A stretch of 64,000 bases of DNA, taken from Candidatus Poribacteria bacterium (GTDB lineage: Bacteria > Poribacteria > WGA-4E > WGA-3G). A model generated the notes under the pieces. The model saw only the letters and a list, made by a program, of their open reading frames with translations, ran no database searches and was not told the origin of the DNA. The stretch spans positions 1 to 64,000 of the forward strand of contig JAJDTM010000046.1 of NCBI GenBank assembly GCA_022827185.1, in the 5' to 3' direction. Position 1 is the first letter of the stretch. The number at the start of each line of letters is the position of its first letter. The position numbers were made by a program, and so were the translations under genes. Below are positions 49,901 to 58,400 of the stretch, one piece after another.

Positions 49901-52378
49901 AAACGGATTGGGTGCTCTTTAGGTGAACTTACAGAAGCGGTTGGCGAACAAGTTGAATCTTCAAGCAGTTTTGATGGTTATCTTATCCGCGTTGAAAATT
50001 TGAATCTCCATTTACCAGATGGTGATACAATCTTCCGGTGTTCCAAGTGCAAACGTAAGCACCTTTACAAGGCAAGTGGAATTTGTACAAACACAAAATG
50101 TCTTGGTAAATTAGAGGAGATCAGTGGTAAAACCGATAAATTGGAGCAATATGGAGGTTACTATGCCTATCAGGCTTCCCCAGATGGACTTGGAATTCGA
50201 CCATACCGTTTTCGTTGCGAAGAGTTGACCGCACAGACTAATGCTGAAGAACGTCCACACCGTCAGAGATGGTTTCAAGGTGTTATCCTTGAAGATGAGA
50301 ATCAGCGAACAGACGAAATTGATCTTCTCAGTGTGACAACAACAATGGAAGCCGGCGTTGATATCGGTTCACTTTCAATGGTGTTGATGGGTAATGTTCC
50401 ACCACAACGTTTTAATTATCAACAACGTGTTGGACGTGCTGGAAGGCGCGGGGCACCAGTCGCTTATGCTTTGACGCTCTGCCGTCTACGGACTCATGAT
50501 GATCATTATTTCACTCATACTGACGAAATTACGAACGCTGCGACACCACCACCATATCTTGATATGCGGAGTTTAGACATTATTAGACGGGTTTTGGCAA
50601 AAGAAGTTTTATTTCATGCCTTCCCTAAATCATCCAACGAGACTACAAATGAAAAGAATGTTCACGGTGAATTTGGAAAAATTTCTGATTGGCAGACGAA
50701 TCGAAACCAGCTTTTGGAGTGGATTGAAGCCCATCAGGAAAAAATAGATCAGATTGTACAAGTACTCGCTGCACAAACAGAGAGCGAGATAGTGAGTCAA
50801 ATTGATCAACTGACATCTTGGGTTATCAATAGTTTGGTAAATGAAATTGATGCTAAAGTTAGCCAACATCTATTTGAGGATGATGATTTAAGCCAAGCTC
50901 TCGCGGAATCTGGGTTGCTGCCAATGTTTGGCTTTCCTACAGGAGTTCGTCTGTTGCATCATCGTCAACCACGGCTCACCAATTGGCCCCCAACCTCAGG
51001 TGTTGTTGACCGCGACATCGAAATTGCTATTAGCCAATTTGCTCCTGGTTCAGAAACTGTTAAAGATAAAAAAATCCATACTTCCATAGGAGTCGTATCC
51101 TACAAACCGGAACGTGGACGTTTAGTTTCTGAAAGTAATGTTGGACGTAAGCAGTTAATAGGATTCTGCGATAGTTGCAAAGCAGTTTTCACTGACTCTG
51201 TTGAAAACGATGATAATTGTCAAATTTGCGGATATGATACTTTTAGGTTGATTGAAGGGATTGAACCTAAAGGTTTTTTGACTAATTTCATGCCAGACGA
51301 TGCCCATGAGTATTTCAGTTGGTCACCACGATCAACCTATTCACGCCTTCCTTCTGATGCTCCTGCTGACTTGAAAACACAACGCAATTGCCGCTGGGGA
51401 ATAGAGAGTAAACTACAGCTGCTTTCAATCAATACTAATAGTGACCGACTATTTGAGTTGCGTAGGCAGCGGGATAGTGAAGCACTCGTGTCTCCCGAAA
51501 TCTGCCGTGAATTGGCAGTAAAAAATGATAGATACCATTTCAATGAAAGCAGTGACTTAATTGGTCCTACACAGAAGGTAGCCCTTTATGCTTCTACAAC
51601 GACTGATATTCTTTTAATTGAGGTTGACGAAATTCCAGAAGGCACGCTACTTGATCAGAGTGGAGAGTACTGGCGAGCTGCGCTTTATTCCTTTGGTTTT
51701 CTCTTTCGCCAGTTTGCAGCGAATCAATTGGATGTGTCTTCTAACGAATTACGTGTCGAGATTCGCCCTGTGGAAGAGAATGGAAATCATAAACAACAAG
51801 TATTTATCGCTGACGCATTAGCAAATGGAGCGGGGTACTGTCGTCATTTGGGCGAATTTGATGCTAAAGGTGAACTCCGACTGCTTTCATTCCTAAGCGA
51901 TATGATTAACCCCGATAAGGATTTTGCTAAGAAACTGATTGCCCATAGTGGAGATTGCGATTCATCCTGCTATAACCAAGGATGCATGCGTGATTACTCA
52001 AATATGGCCTATCACCCGTTTCTGGATTGGCGGCTGGGATTAGATGTGGCGAGGCTCTGCCTTGAAAAAGACTACCAGATGGCCCTTCAAATAGACTATT
52101 GGTCCTCTCTTGTCAATCGGGTGGAGAAAAGTCTCATGGAACTTCTTCCTGGGCTTGAGCGTAAGGATCGAAATGGAGTCCCTATTTTTGAGGTAAAAGC
52201 ACAAGAGAAAGCATTTATTTTACATCATCCGCTTGCATCAATTGGAGATTTGGCAGGACCGCATATTACATCCGCTATTGTGGATTTTGACGAAATCGGA
52301 TTTAAGGTGGAGTACATCAACATTTTTGATGCTATTCGAAGGGTAAGTATCGTGATGAATAAACTTATGGAGGGATAG
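46949..52378 (+). CDS. Giant DUF1998 superfamily 2 helicase with zinc knuckles
   Basis: A 1809-residue SF2 helicase. Walker A TGTGSGKTE is at 117-125 (K123), the DELH box at 329-332 (VDELHSYRGTAGSE), NYSML and ASSASLEG follow; RecA2 has IIFSDSRQDAAKYA and QRVGRAGRRG (1159-1168). Between them lie CxxC clusters (CSNPNCQNN, CDECG, CQTCGDLFFGG, CPNCGDAW, CSKC, CDSCKAVF, CQICG). The C-terminal DUF1998 domain ends in CDSSCYNQGC (from C1670) followed by RDYSNMAYHPFLDWRLGLD. DUF1998 helicases occur in DISARM and Druantia (DruE) defence and in MrfA repair; the length resembles DruE. I start at ATG 46949 rather than TTG 46934. A RecB-like nuclease follows after 4 bp. Confidence 0.88.
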   Translation: MSDPFETYELLCDSYIRYIQTIMGFNSEVLEEERDKLLRENGLLFQEPRFEPIFPYPSSRKTLSELSQDLQLIPDVGDFLAQGGEKGLAPKNRTLYQHQAEAIKASVIDEKDVVVTTGTGSGKTECFLLPIFSYLVKESQNWNCYGGRNPNHPWWRELQRTKGVRLPQREGEDRPAAIRALILYPLNALVEDQLMRLRRACDSPEARQWLYDNRGNNRFYFGRYTGLTPVSGKENSNKLSRLRKQLEELRRQSEKVSDSEEERYFFPSTDADTAEMWSRWDMQDHPPDILITNYSMLNIMLTRDLEQPIFEKTKEWLEKENSVFHLIVDELHSYRGTAGSEVAYLLRTLFNRLNLEPDSPKLRIIASSASLEGDEDDGGNKYLRQFFARDKVFKIISSPSQPDQSAELRKCLRYAKQFEAFNADREKKSTQLDKVRDELDLRSAVVQLCNHGGKLHASTTGEMLEAANKISPILISEGAIRGLIQYLIRQKDLKTDLALLPLRVHYFFKNFEGLWACSNPNCQNNTHGFHIGKLFTNRRVLCDECGSRVLDLLVCQTCGDLFFGGYKYQHSTNALGWYLSGDYQKLDELPEKGVRDRNYETYAVFWPRTGTPEPRRSWDKNKVTRRWSPAQFKPADGTLIPDSADYNGYFYKIDKPEDWCSEIPKYCPNCGDAWDFSKTKVLINSKEQAYSPIYKMETGLQKVLQILTQTLQATIKSQAARKTIIFSDSRQDAAKYATGLQWDHYKDMIRLITVDALKGQSEDSEFSILYDLQNGRVNLKEASIAIQSLIQKYPNETSIFMDLYAQQPLTPDQENRLAALSKNYPFTALQTDCFNEFIQLGMNPGGYGNKVDTSWEMTGDDQWIAHKWEKVCDWHENSVKLRPLTLLERHQEILLGNIESEFKKVITEGILFARRDMGLEGLGLAWCEPQIVSDKWSIKETNSAEIMTAVTRILGERRHTTIYRPHDEQIGMPEFIEDYLLSSAKRIGCSLGELTEAVGEQVESSSSFDGYLIRVENLNLHLPDGDTIFRCSKCKRKHLYKASGICTNTKCLGKLEEISGKTDKLEQYGGYYAYQASPDGLGIRPYRFRCEELTAQTNAEERPHRQRWFQGVILEDENQRTDEIDLLSVTTTMEAGVDIGSLSMVLMGNVPPQRFNYQQRVGRAGRRGAPVAYALTLCRLRTHDDHYFTHTDEITNAATPPPYLDMRSLDIIRRVLAKEVLFHAFPKSSNETTNEKNVHGEFGKISDWQTNRNQLLEWIEAHQEKIDQIVQVLAAQTESEIVSQIDQLTSWVINSLVNEIDAKVSQHLFEDDDLSQALAESGLLPMFGFPTGVRLLHHRQPRLTNWPPTSGVVDRDIEIAISQFAPGSETVKDKKIHTSIGVVSYKPERGRLVSESNVGRKQLIGFCDSCKAVFTDSVENDDNCQICGYDTFRLIEGIEPKGFLTNFMPDDAHEYFSWSPRSTYSRLPSDAPADLKTQRNCRWGIESKLQLLSINTNSDRLFELRRQRDSEALVSPEICRELAVKNDRYHFNESSDLIGPTQKVALYASTTTDILLIEVDEIPEGTLLDQSGEYWRAALYSFGFLFRQFAANQLDVSSNELRVEIRPVEENGNHKQQVFIADALANGAGYCRHLGEFDAKGELRLLSFLSDMINPDKDFAKKLIAHSGDCDSSCYNQGCMRDYSNMAYHPFLDWRLGLDVARLCLEKDYQMALQIDYWSSLVNRVEKSLMELLPGLERKDRNGVPIFEVKAQEKAFILHHPLASIGDLAGPHITSAIVDFDEIGFKVEYINIFDAIRRVSIVMNKLMEG

Positions 52379-52382
52379 TGAT

Positions 52383-53492
52383 ATGAATCTTCAACCACTC
52401 CCAAAACTTCAACCCATCACGAAACTTTCTCCGACAATGCTTGCTACCTTAAAACAGTGTCCATTGCGTGCTGGGCTTCGTCAAGCAAAAGCACAACAAA
52501 CGACCAGAAGTTCTACAGCAGCATTGTTAGGCACAATTGTACACCGCGTCTTAGAAAAAGCACGTAAAATAAATAGTGAGAGTGAAAATTTACGAACGCA
52601 AGCAGAAACAATGTGGGATAAGACTGTAGTTGAAATGGAAAAGGAATTGCAGGCTTCACTGCTTGATAGGTGTTTGTTGCCAATTACAAAATGGAAAAGA
52701 TATTTCCTGTCGCGAGAGCGGACTCTTCGCAGATGTGAAGAAATCGCGTCAAAGCGTGGGACATATGAAACGCAGGTTGTTGCAAGCGAACGTAAATTCA
52801 GTAGTATTACAGACGGATTTACTGGTAAACCCGATCTCATTCTCCGTAGAGAAAATGGTCTTGTAATTATTGATTATAAGAGTGGCGAGCTCCCTGATGA
52901 TTTGGAAGACCGAGAAGGGAAAATTGAATCGTGGCGACAGCAGATTCTCTTCTACGCTTCAATTGTGAAGGAGGAATTTGAAGAATGGCCTGTAGGTGGT
53001 GAAATCAGATTGCTGAATACGGACGTAATTCCTATATCTATTGATCCGACAAAAGCGGAAATTGTTTTAAAAGAAGCACAAACTTTAAAGGAAGAATTTA
53101 ACGCGAACATTGAGGCAGGAGTACCACCTTCGGGGCTGGCTCAGTATTCCATTGACAATTGTAGATTTTGTGAATTTAAAGGAACTTGCAGCACCTTTTG
53201 GAGAGAGAATCCACAACCAAGTCCAGGAACAGATGAGTATGGATGTTTGAGTGGTCAAGTTTTAAAGGTTACAACCGGTAAAAGTGGAAAAGGTTCTATG
53301 GTAATTATATCTGAAAAATCGGATGGGAGTTCGCAGGAGTGGCAGATTTCAAATCTATCAGCCGATGAATTTGGGAATTTAGAAGAATTGAACCAAGGGA
53401 CTTTTGTCCGATTAATTGATTTCAAAATAGACTCTGACGATTCTTATCGGGCAAGACCGACTCAGAATTCTGTAATTTGGGAAGTTCCATAG
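52383..53492 (+). CDS. RecB/Cas4-like PD-(D/E)XK nuclease with iron-sulphur cysteines
   Basis: A 369-residue nuclease of the PDDEXK_1 (RecB/AddB/Cas4) group. LSPTMLATLKQCPLR gives the first Fe-S Cys (C27); GTIVHRVLE the motif-I His; GKPDLILRR and VIIDYKSGEL the metal-binding Asp and DYK; DNCRFCEFKGTC the other three cysteines. The C-terminus (about 290-369) looks like an OB-fold: GQVLKVTTGKSGKGSMVII. These nucleases cut or trim DNA ends alongside a helicase. Starts 4 bp after the helicase stop, so it is the last gene of the operon. Confidence 0.87.
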   Translation: MNLQPLPKLQPITKLSPTMLATLKQCPLRAGLRQAKAQQTTRSSTAALLGTIVHRVLEKARKINSESENLRTQAETMWDKTVVEMEKELQASLLDRCLLPITKWKRYFLSRERTLRRCEEIASKRGTYETQVVASERKFSSITDGFTGKPDLILRRENGLVIIDYKSGELPDDLEDREGKIESWRQQILFYASIVKEEFEEWPVGGEIRLLNTDVIPISIDPTKAEIVLKEAQTLKEEFNANIEAGVPPSGLAQYSIDNCRFCEFKGTCSTFWRENPQPSPGTDEYGCLSGQVLKVTTGKSGKGSMVIISEKSDGSSQEWQISNLSADEFGNLEELNQGTFVRLIDFKIDSDDSYRARPTQNSVIWEVP

Positions 53493-53501
53493 AGTTGCTA
53501 A

Positions 53502-53550
53502 TGCACGTGCACACTTTAATTTGACAAATCATTGGTGCTTGTGGTATCCT
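53502..53550 (+). promoter_or_regulatory. Promoter of ankyrin gene with palindrome upstream
   Basis: TTGACA (53521-53526), 18-bp spacer, TATCCT (53545-53550), with a palindrome TGCACGTGCA at 53502-53511 that could bind a dimeric regulator. Confidence 0.6.
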
Positions 53551-53680
53551 ATTCTTAGGTTCGCAAGGATGCCTCCAGTCCGCGGGAAGGGTTTAACCTG
53601 CCTTGTTTTCTTTTCAATCACTGTAATCTTCTTTCTTTGCCTGTAAATGCGGACGACAGGTGCGACGAGAGGAGATTCTG

Positions 53681-55354
53681 ATGCTACATAAACAATTGCC
53701 CGCCAATCCGAGTCTTGAACACCTTAAGTCCCAAGCGAAGGAGCTGCTTAAGGCCCATAAAGAAGGCTCTCCGGATGCGTTTCAACGCATTCGTTCGTTT
53801 TTCCCAAAATTTTCTGATGCTACCGATGTGGAGATTCAAAGTACTGCTTTCGGTCTGCAAGACGCTCAACTCGTTATTGCTCGCGAATATGGGTTCGTAA
53901 GTTGGACGCGGTTGAAGACAGCGGTCCTACATCAGGAACAAGATGTAGAAAACATACCACCGAAAGACCTCTTGTTCCAGATACTCTACACGGCTGATCC
54001 GACGCAGGCAGATGTTCAACAGGTAGCGGAACTGCTAACTGATGATCCTTCGCTTGTGTCTGCGAGGAGTGAGGATGGACGAACGCCTATCGAAGCACTC
54101 GCCTCGAGAGGACTGATAAATTTCTGCAAAGAGCGATGGTACGGACCGATACGGCAACTCTATGGTCTCTTCCGAGAACGCGGGGCGGCAACGAATGTCG
54201 TTGCGGCGGTTCTTATGGGTGACCGTGAACACGTTGAGACATCTATCCGTAACAACCCAGAGGTGCTTAAACAACGTTTTGACAAATCGAGGACGTGGCG
54301 CGGCATAAGCCTGCTCGCAATTGCTGCAGGGTGCAATCGGATAGAGATCGCCAAAATCCTGATTGCAGTGGATCCGTCGTTGGTAACGGAAGGACAGGCT
54401 GAAGGTAAGGCACCGATGGATTTATTGGTGAAACCGTGGCATCACTCCGCATTTGATGCTGAGCCGCGGAAACCTTTCTACGACCTCTTGGTTGAAAACG
54501 GCGTAGTCCCTGATTTAGGGGCAGCACTTGCAATGGACGATTTGGGGAGGGCTGGCGCGTACGTCGCTCGCAATCCGCAACTGCTTGAACAGCAATTCGT
54601 TTGTGGCAATCAGATCAAATTCCGACCTATTGAAATTGCGGCGGCTTATGGGCGCGAATTTATCCTTAGCCTTTTATTTACTGTCGCAGAAGCGCATGAG
54701 ATAGATATTGAGAAGGATTTAGCATCTGCGTTGACCCAGACCTTTGCTTTGGACGTAACGGAGAAACTGCTTGAAACTGCTAAACCCTCCGCTTCAGTTA
54801 TCACAAACGCGCTTGTTTTTGCGTGTGAGGTTTATCAGCCCGAAAAGGTGCGACTCCTGCTTAAATATGGTGCCGATCCGAGTGCATCCGTTACAGCGAA
54901 GTTTCGCTATGATGTCGTGCAGAATCTGAAACTCGGTGACGATGGCTCTCATACTTGTGAGAGGTCTCCGCTTTTCTTACCAGGCACGAAAACACTCGCG
55001 TCCGAAATCGTCTCTCATACCGAATACACCATCGAATTTGTCCCGAAATTAAAAGGCACAAAGACACTCGCGTCCGAAACTGTCTCTCATACCTACGAGA
55101 TGTCTCCGCTCCTCGTGGCGATAGGGACGTGGTATGGGGTGAGAGAGGCGGCGGAAGCACTTGACGAGTGTCTTACAGTTGTTGAGGCACTGCTTGGAGC
55201 AGGCGCAGATGTGCATCGGCGTTATCGGGTGGATATAGACGGTGAGGTTTTGGAGCTCACACCGTTGGCGTATACACAGAAACTTGCGTCCCTGTTTCCC
55301 GATAAGCCTTTTAATAGGATTATTGAGGTGCTGCTCGCAGCTGATGCAGCTTAA
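53681..55354 (+). CDS. Ankyrin-repeat protein
   Basis: A 557-residue protein. N-terminal helices ANPSLEHLKSQAKELLKAHK and AREYGFVSWTRLKTAV are the usual front of a bacterial ankyrin family; degenerate ankyrin units follow (ISLLAIAAGCNRIEIAKILIAVDPSL, KVRLLLKYGADPSASV, LTVVEALLGAGADVHRRY). Within residues 430-475 a DNA tandem repeat gives two copies of GTKTLASE(I/T)VSHT. Start is ATG 53681 after GAGAGGAG; the GTG at 53660 in the same frame is less likely. Protein-binding scaffold is the likely role. Ends 60 bp from the convergent C25 gene. Confidence 0.8.
   Translation: MLHKQLPANPSLEHLKSQAKELLKAHKEGSPDAFQRIRSFFPKFSDATDVEIQSTAFGLQDAQLVIAREYGFVSWTRLKTAVLHQEQDVENIPPKDLLFQILYTADPTQADVQQVAELLTDDPSLVSARSEDGRTPIEALASRGLINFCKERWYGPIRQLYGLFRERGAATNVVAAVLMGDREHVETSIRNNPEVLKQRFDKSRTWRGISLLAIAAGCNRIEIAKILIAVDPSLVTEGQAEGKAPMDLLVKPWHHSAFDAEPRKPFYDLLVENGVVPDLGAALAMDDLGRAGAYVARNPQLLEQQFVCGNQIKFRPIEIAAAYGREFILSLLFTVAEAHEIDIEKDLASALTQTFALDVTEKLLETAKPSASVITNALVFACEVYQPEKVRLLLKYGADPSASVTAKFRYDVVQNLKLGDDGSHTCERSPLFLPGTKTLASEIVSHTEYTIEFVPKLKGTKTLASETVSHTYEMSPLLVAIGTWYGVREAAEALDECLTVVEALLGAGADVHRRYRVDIDGEVLELTPLAYTQKLASLFPDKPFNRIIEVLLAADAA
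54984..55097 (+). repeat. Tandem repeat inside the ankyrin gene
   Basis: The DNA block beginning GGCAC(G/A)AA(A/G)ACACTCGCGTCC and running to CGTCTCTCAT/TGTCTCTCATACC occurs twice, at 54984-55021 and 55060-55097, both in frame. Confidence 0.65.
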
Positions 55355-55381
55355 TTCGGTGCCAAAGGTGTCATTTAGCTC

Positions 55382-55408
55382 GCAGTCGGGGTTTGAAACC
55401 CCGACTGC
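55382..55408. terminator. Perfect palindrome between convergent genes
   Basis: GCAGTCGGGGTTT (55382-55394) and AAACCCCGACTGC (55396-55408) form a 13-bp stem with a single-base spacer, 28 bp after the ankyrin stop and about 5 bp before the C25 peptidase stop. It could end transcription from both sides, though no T-run follows; it may equally be a repeat of the same kind as 33043. Confidence 0.5.
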
Positions 55409-55413
55409 AGTGC

Positions 55414-58400
55414 CTACTTTCGTACGGCTATTTTTCCGACCTTTTGTTTGCGGATTGTGTCGCCTTGGGCATTGGTGAATCGGGCGGTGAATTTGTAGAG
55501 ATAGACACCGTTCGCAAGCGGTTCGCCGTCGGCATCGTAGCCGTCGTAGTGGAATTCGTTGAAAGAGACGGATGCGTCGAGTGTGTCAACGGTGAGGATG
55601 AGACGACCGGTTATCGTGTAGATTTTCAGACTGACCTCGTCGGCACCTTTGGTGAGGTAGTAGGCGAAGTGGGTGCCGCTTCCTGGGACGAAGGGGTTCG
55701 GGAAGTTGGCGATGTTTTTGATCTCGAATTCGCCTGCGACGATCGCGGTGCGCGTCGCGTCCGATGCATTACCGTTTGCGTCTTGTGCCTGTAACCGAAT
55801 GCGGTACTCGCCGGGTTCTAAGACGGGTGTATAGGTCACAAGGATCAGGTTGGTGTTCGTGGGCGATGCGGCAATCACATATTCGTCTTCCGGCACCCGC
55901 TGCCCGTTTTGGGTGAGGATTATATGCTCAGGACGCGAATCAATGCCGTTAGCATCCTCAATTTGCGCCGAAATAGTTGGGGTATCAGAGATATAATCAC
56001 CATCGACGAAGCCTTGATGTTCAAGGGTTAGTTCAAGCGCGGGTGGGGTGGCGTCGCTGTGAGATAGCAGCGCGAATGTTCCGGGTAGTTTAACAGCTGC
56101 TGAGATTGTCTCTTCGTTCGTTGTTTCTTTGTTTCCAATCAGAATCCAGTTCCCGTTGTTGTCGCGCCGATAGATATGTGGGTTGTCGCTTTCCGACTTT
56201 AAGAAATTGACGATCGCTGTCAACTCAGTTTGTTCGCTCAAGTCGAGTTGATAGGCGAAAGCCGATGAAGGCGTTGCGCCTACAATATCGGGTTGATTGG
56301 TGATGGTAAGCACCTCTTCGGTGTAAGTTAGCACCGTGGTGGTTTGGATGCTTCCGGACGGAAAAGTTACTTGGAAGTTGCTGTCTCGGCTCTGAATTAG
56401 CGGGTTTCGCGTTTCAGGCGTAAGAACGATACGGTTGCCAGTAAACTGGCGGGCCCCTCTATTATTTCTTTCCGATCTTTCAATGATACTTCCTTTTGGC
56501 AATTCGGTCGCGGGCATATCAACGTAAACTGTGATTAGATAGTTCCCCGGTGCTGGTTGCCACGGCACACTCACGGTAACTTGTTCATCAGGCTGGATTT
56601 CGGAGATTATCTGAACACCTTCAATCGGGGTGGTGTTCTGTAGTTCCGTAAGTGGGAGGATAGATGCTTCGGTTTCAGTATCCAAGGCTTTCTCGAAAAA
56701 GTGAACAGGGACATTTCGGGCGGTTTTGGGGCCTCTATTACGGATTTGTGCGGAGAGTGTAAACGGGGGTGTGGCTCCCCATGCGATAGTTTGCTCTAAA
56801 AGGACGAGATCGACTTCAGCGACTTCAGGTTCAACATACCCGACATCATAAAAGGTTGTTTCGGTTTGAAATGTTCGTCCACCTTTTACTTTTACCTCGA
56901 AGTAATAGTCAATAAACGTGAATTCAGGGTATCCGGGGATGGGTTGCTTACTTCTATAGGTTGTGCCGGTGTGCGGTACAACTGGGATTGTGAAAAAATT
57001 CTCACCATAGTCTTCACTCCAAAAAAAGTTTAATTCTTCAATACTGCTTTCGTCCCTAACTTCTGTGTAAAGATATACGGGTTGGTTTGGTTCAACTGGG
57101 AAAGGCGCGATGCGGACGTTATCAACGTACCGAGATAGGATATTATAGGTGGCATGTCCGATTGCCTCTGTGTCAGCATTCCATGCGTAGGCTTGTACGC
57201 TGCCGGTATCAAATTCGATATCTGTTGGGAGTTGCATTTGTGTGGTGAACCGTCCGTTAGTGACAGAGAGGGTTTCTTTTTTCGGCGGGACATCGTTGTC
57301 GGTTTCAGTTGTTGGCACCAGCGTAATTTCGGCATCTCCGTTAAAACTCCGGTCGGGTAGTGTGCCGGAGATGGTGAGCAGCGTCTCTTCTTCAAAAGTG
57401 CCTTGGACGGATGGCGGATCGAGATCGACTGTCACTTCCATCTGTTTGTTCGGTATTTTCAACTGTGTTGCTGGGTCGCCGAGGAGGGTGAAAACTTCGG
57501 CTAAGTCGAGAAATCCGGGGGCGTTTATGAGGAACTGTGTTTTGGATTCGGCGAAGATCGCGCCGATATTCTGGGTGTTTCCTTTGAAGATAACGTCAAA
57601 AATTTCGCGATTGAGAATGTAGTCGCCGTCTAAGAGTCCGATGCTGGTTGATCCGATGACAGCGATAGCCCCCCCATTTTCCGAACGGAGGAGTTCTTCA
57701 GCGAGGCTATTTTCGTTGCCATCAAAGGCACCTGTGTAACAGGTCATACTGATGACCAATGGCAGTTGTGAAATATTGGTTAAGTTCTGTTCTGGGTCTT
57801 CAAAGTCAAGCATCCGGCTGTCTGACCAGATGCGACCACCGCCGTGTCCAATATAGTTAATGAGGCTTGCCCCGTTGTTGAAGCCGTCAATAACCCGCCT
57901 GCCGATAGGAGTCGTAACGTTTTCGTCGATACTCAGATCCAGTGTATCTTTATAGGGTGCGTAGATACGTTCGGTCTCATATCTGTTCCTGAGTTGATTG
58001 TGTCTAACAAGTTGATTGATCTGGAAGTGGAATATGGAATCCGAACCTGCGAGCATCAAAAGCCGTTTATGCCAGGGACCGACGGGTGAAGTGGTTTCAT
58101 GTTCGATTGTGCGTTCAACGAATATACGTGCATCCACACGGTTATTGGCGGGCATCCTCCCGATGAGCATGTCTGGGAAGTTGTCTTCACCTCGGAATGT
58201 GGCGAACTGATGATCACTTGCACTCGATCCGTGGCCCGGAATTTGCACCTGTATTGTCGGGACAAAATTGATCTTATTTTTTATGTTGGTATGTGTATCG
58301 CCTACGAGAAGAACATAGGTGGGTGCGGGCGGCTGCCAGTTGTAGTAGGCATACTTAAGGAATTCACGGATGGCATTAGGGTTCAGGATCCCGTGGTTGA

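Noticed and set aside
42923..53492. Assignment of the operon to Druantia or DISARM
   Set aside because: Only the helicase family is shared; DruA-D, DrmB, DrmC and a methyltransferase are not recognisable among the neighbours.
52383..53492. Cas4 of a CRISPR system
   Set aside because: The Fe-S nuclease motif fits, but it is longer with an OB-like tail and no cas1/cas2 or repeat array is present.
53540..53640. Small RNA or tRNA before the ankyrin gene
   Set aside because: No cloverleaf or conserved RNA motif could be folded by eye; it is taken as the leader of the ankyrin gene.
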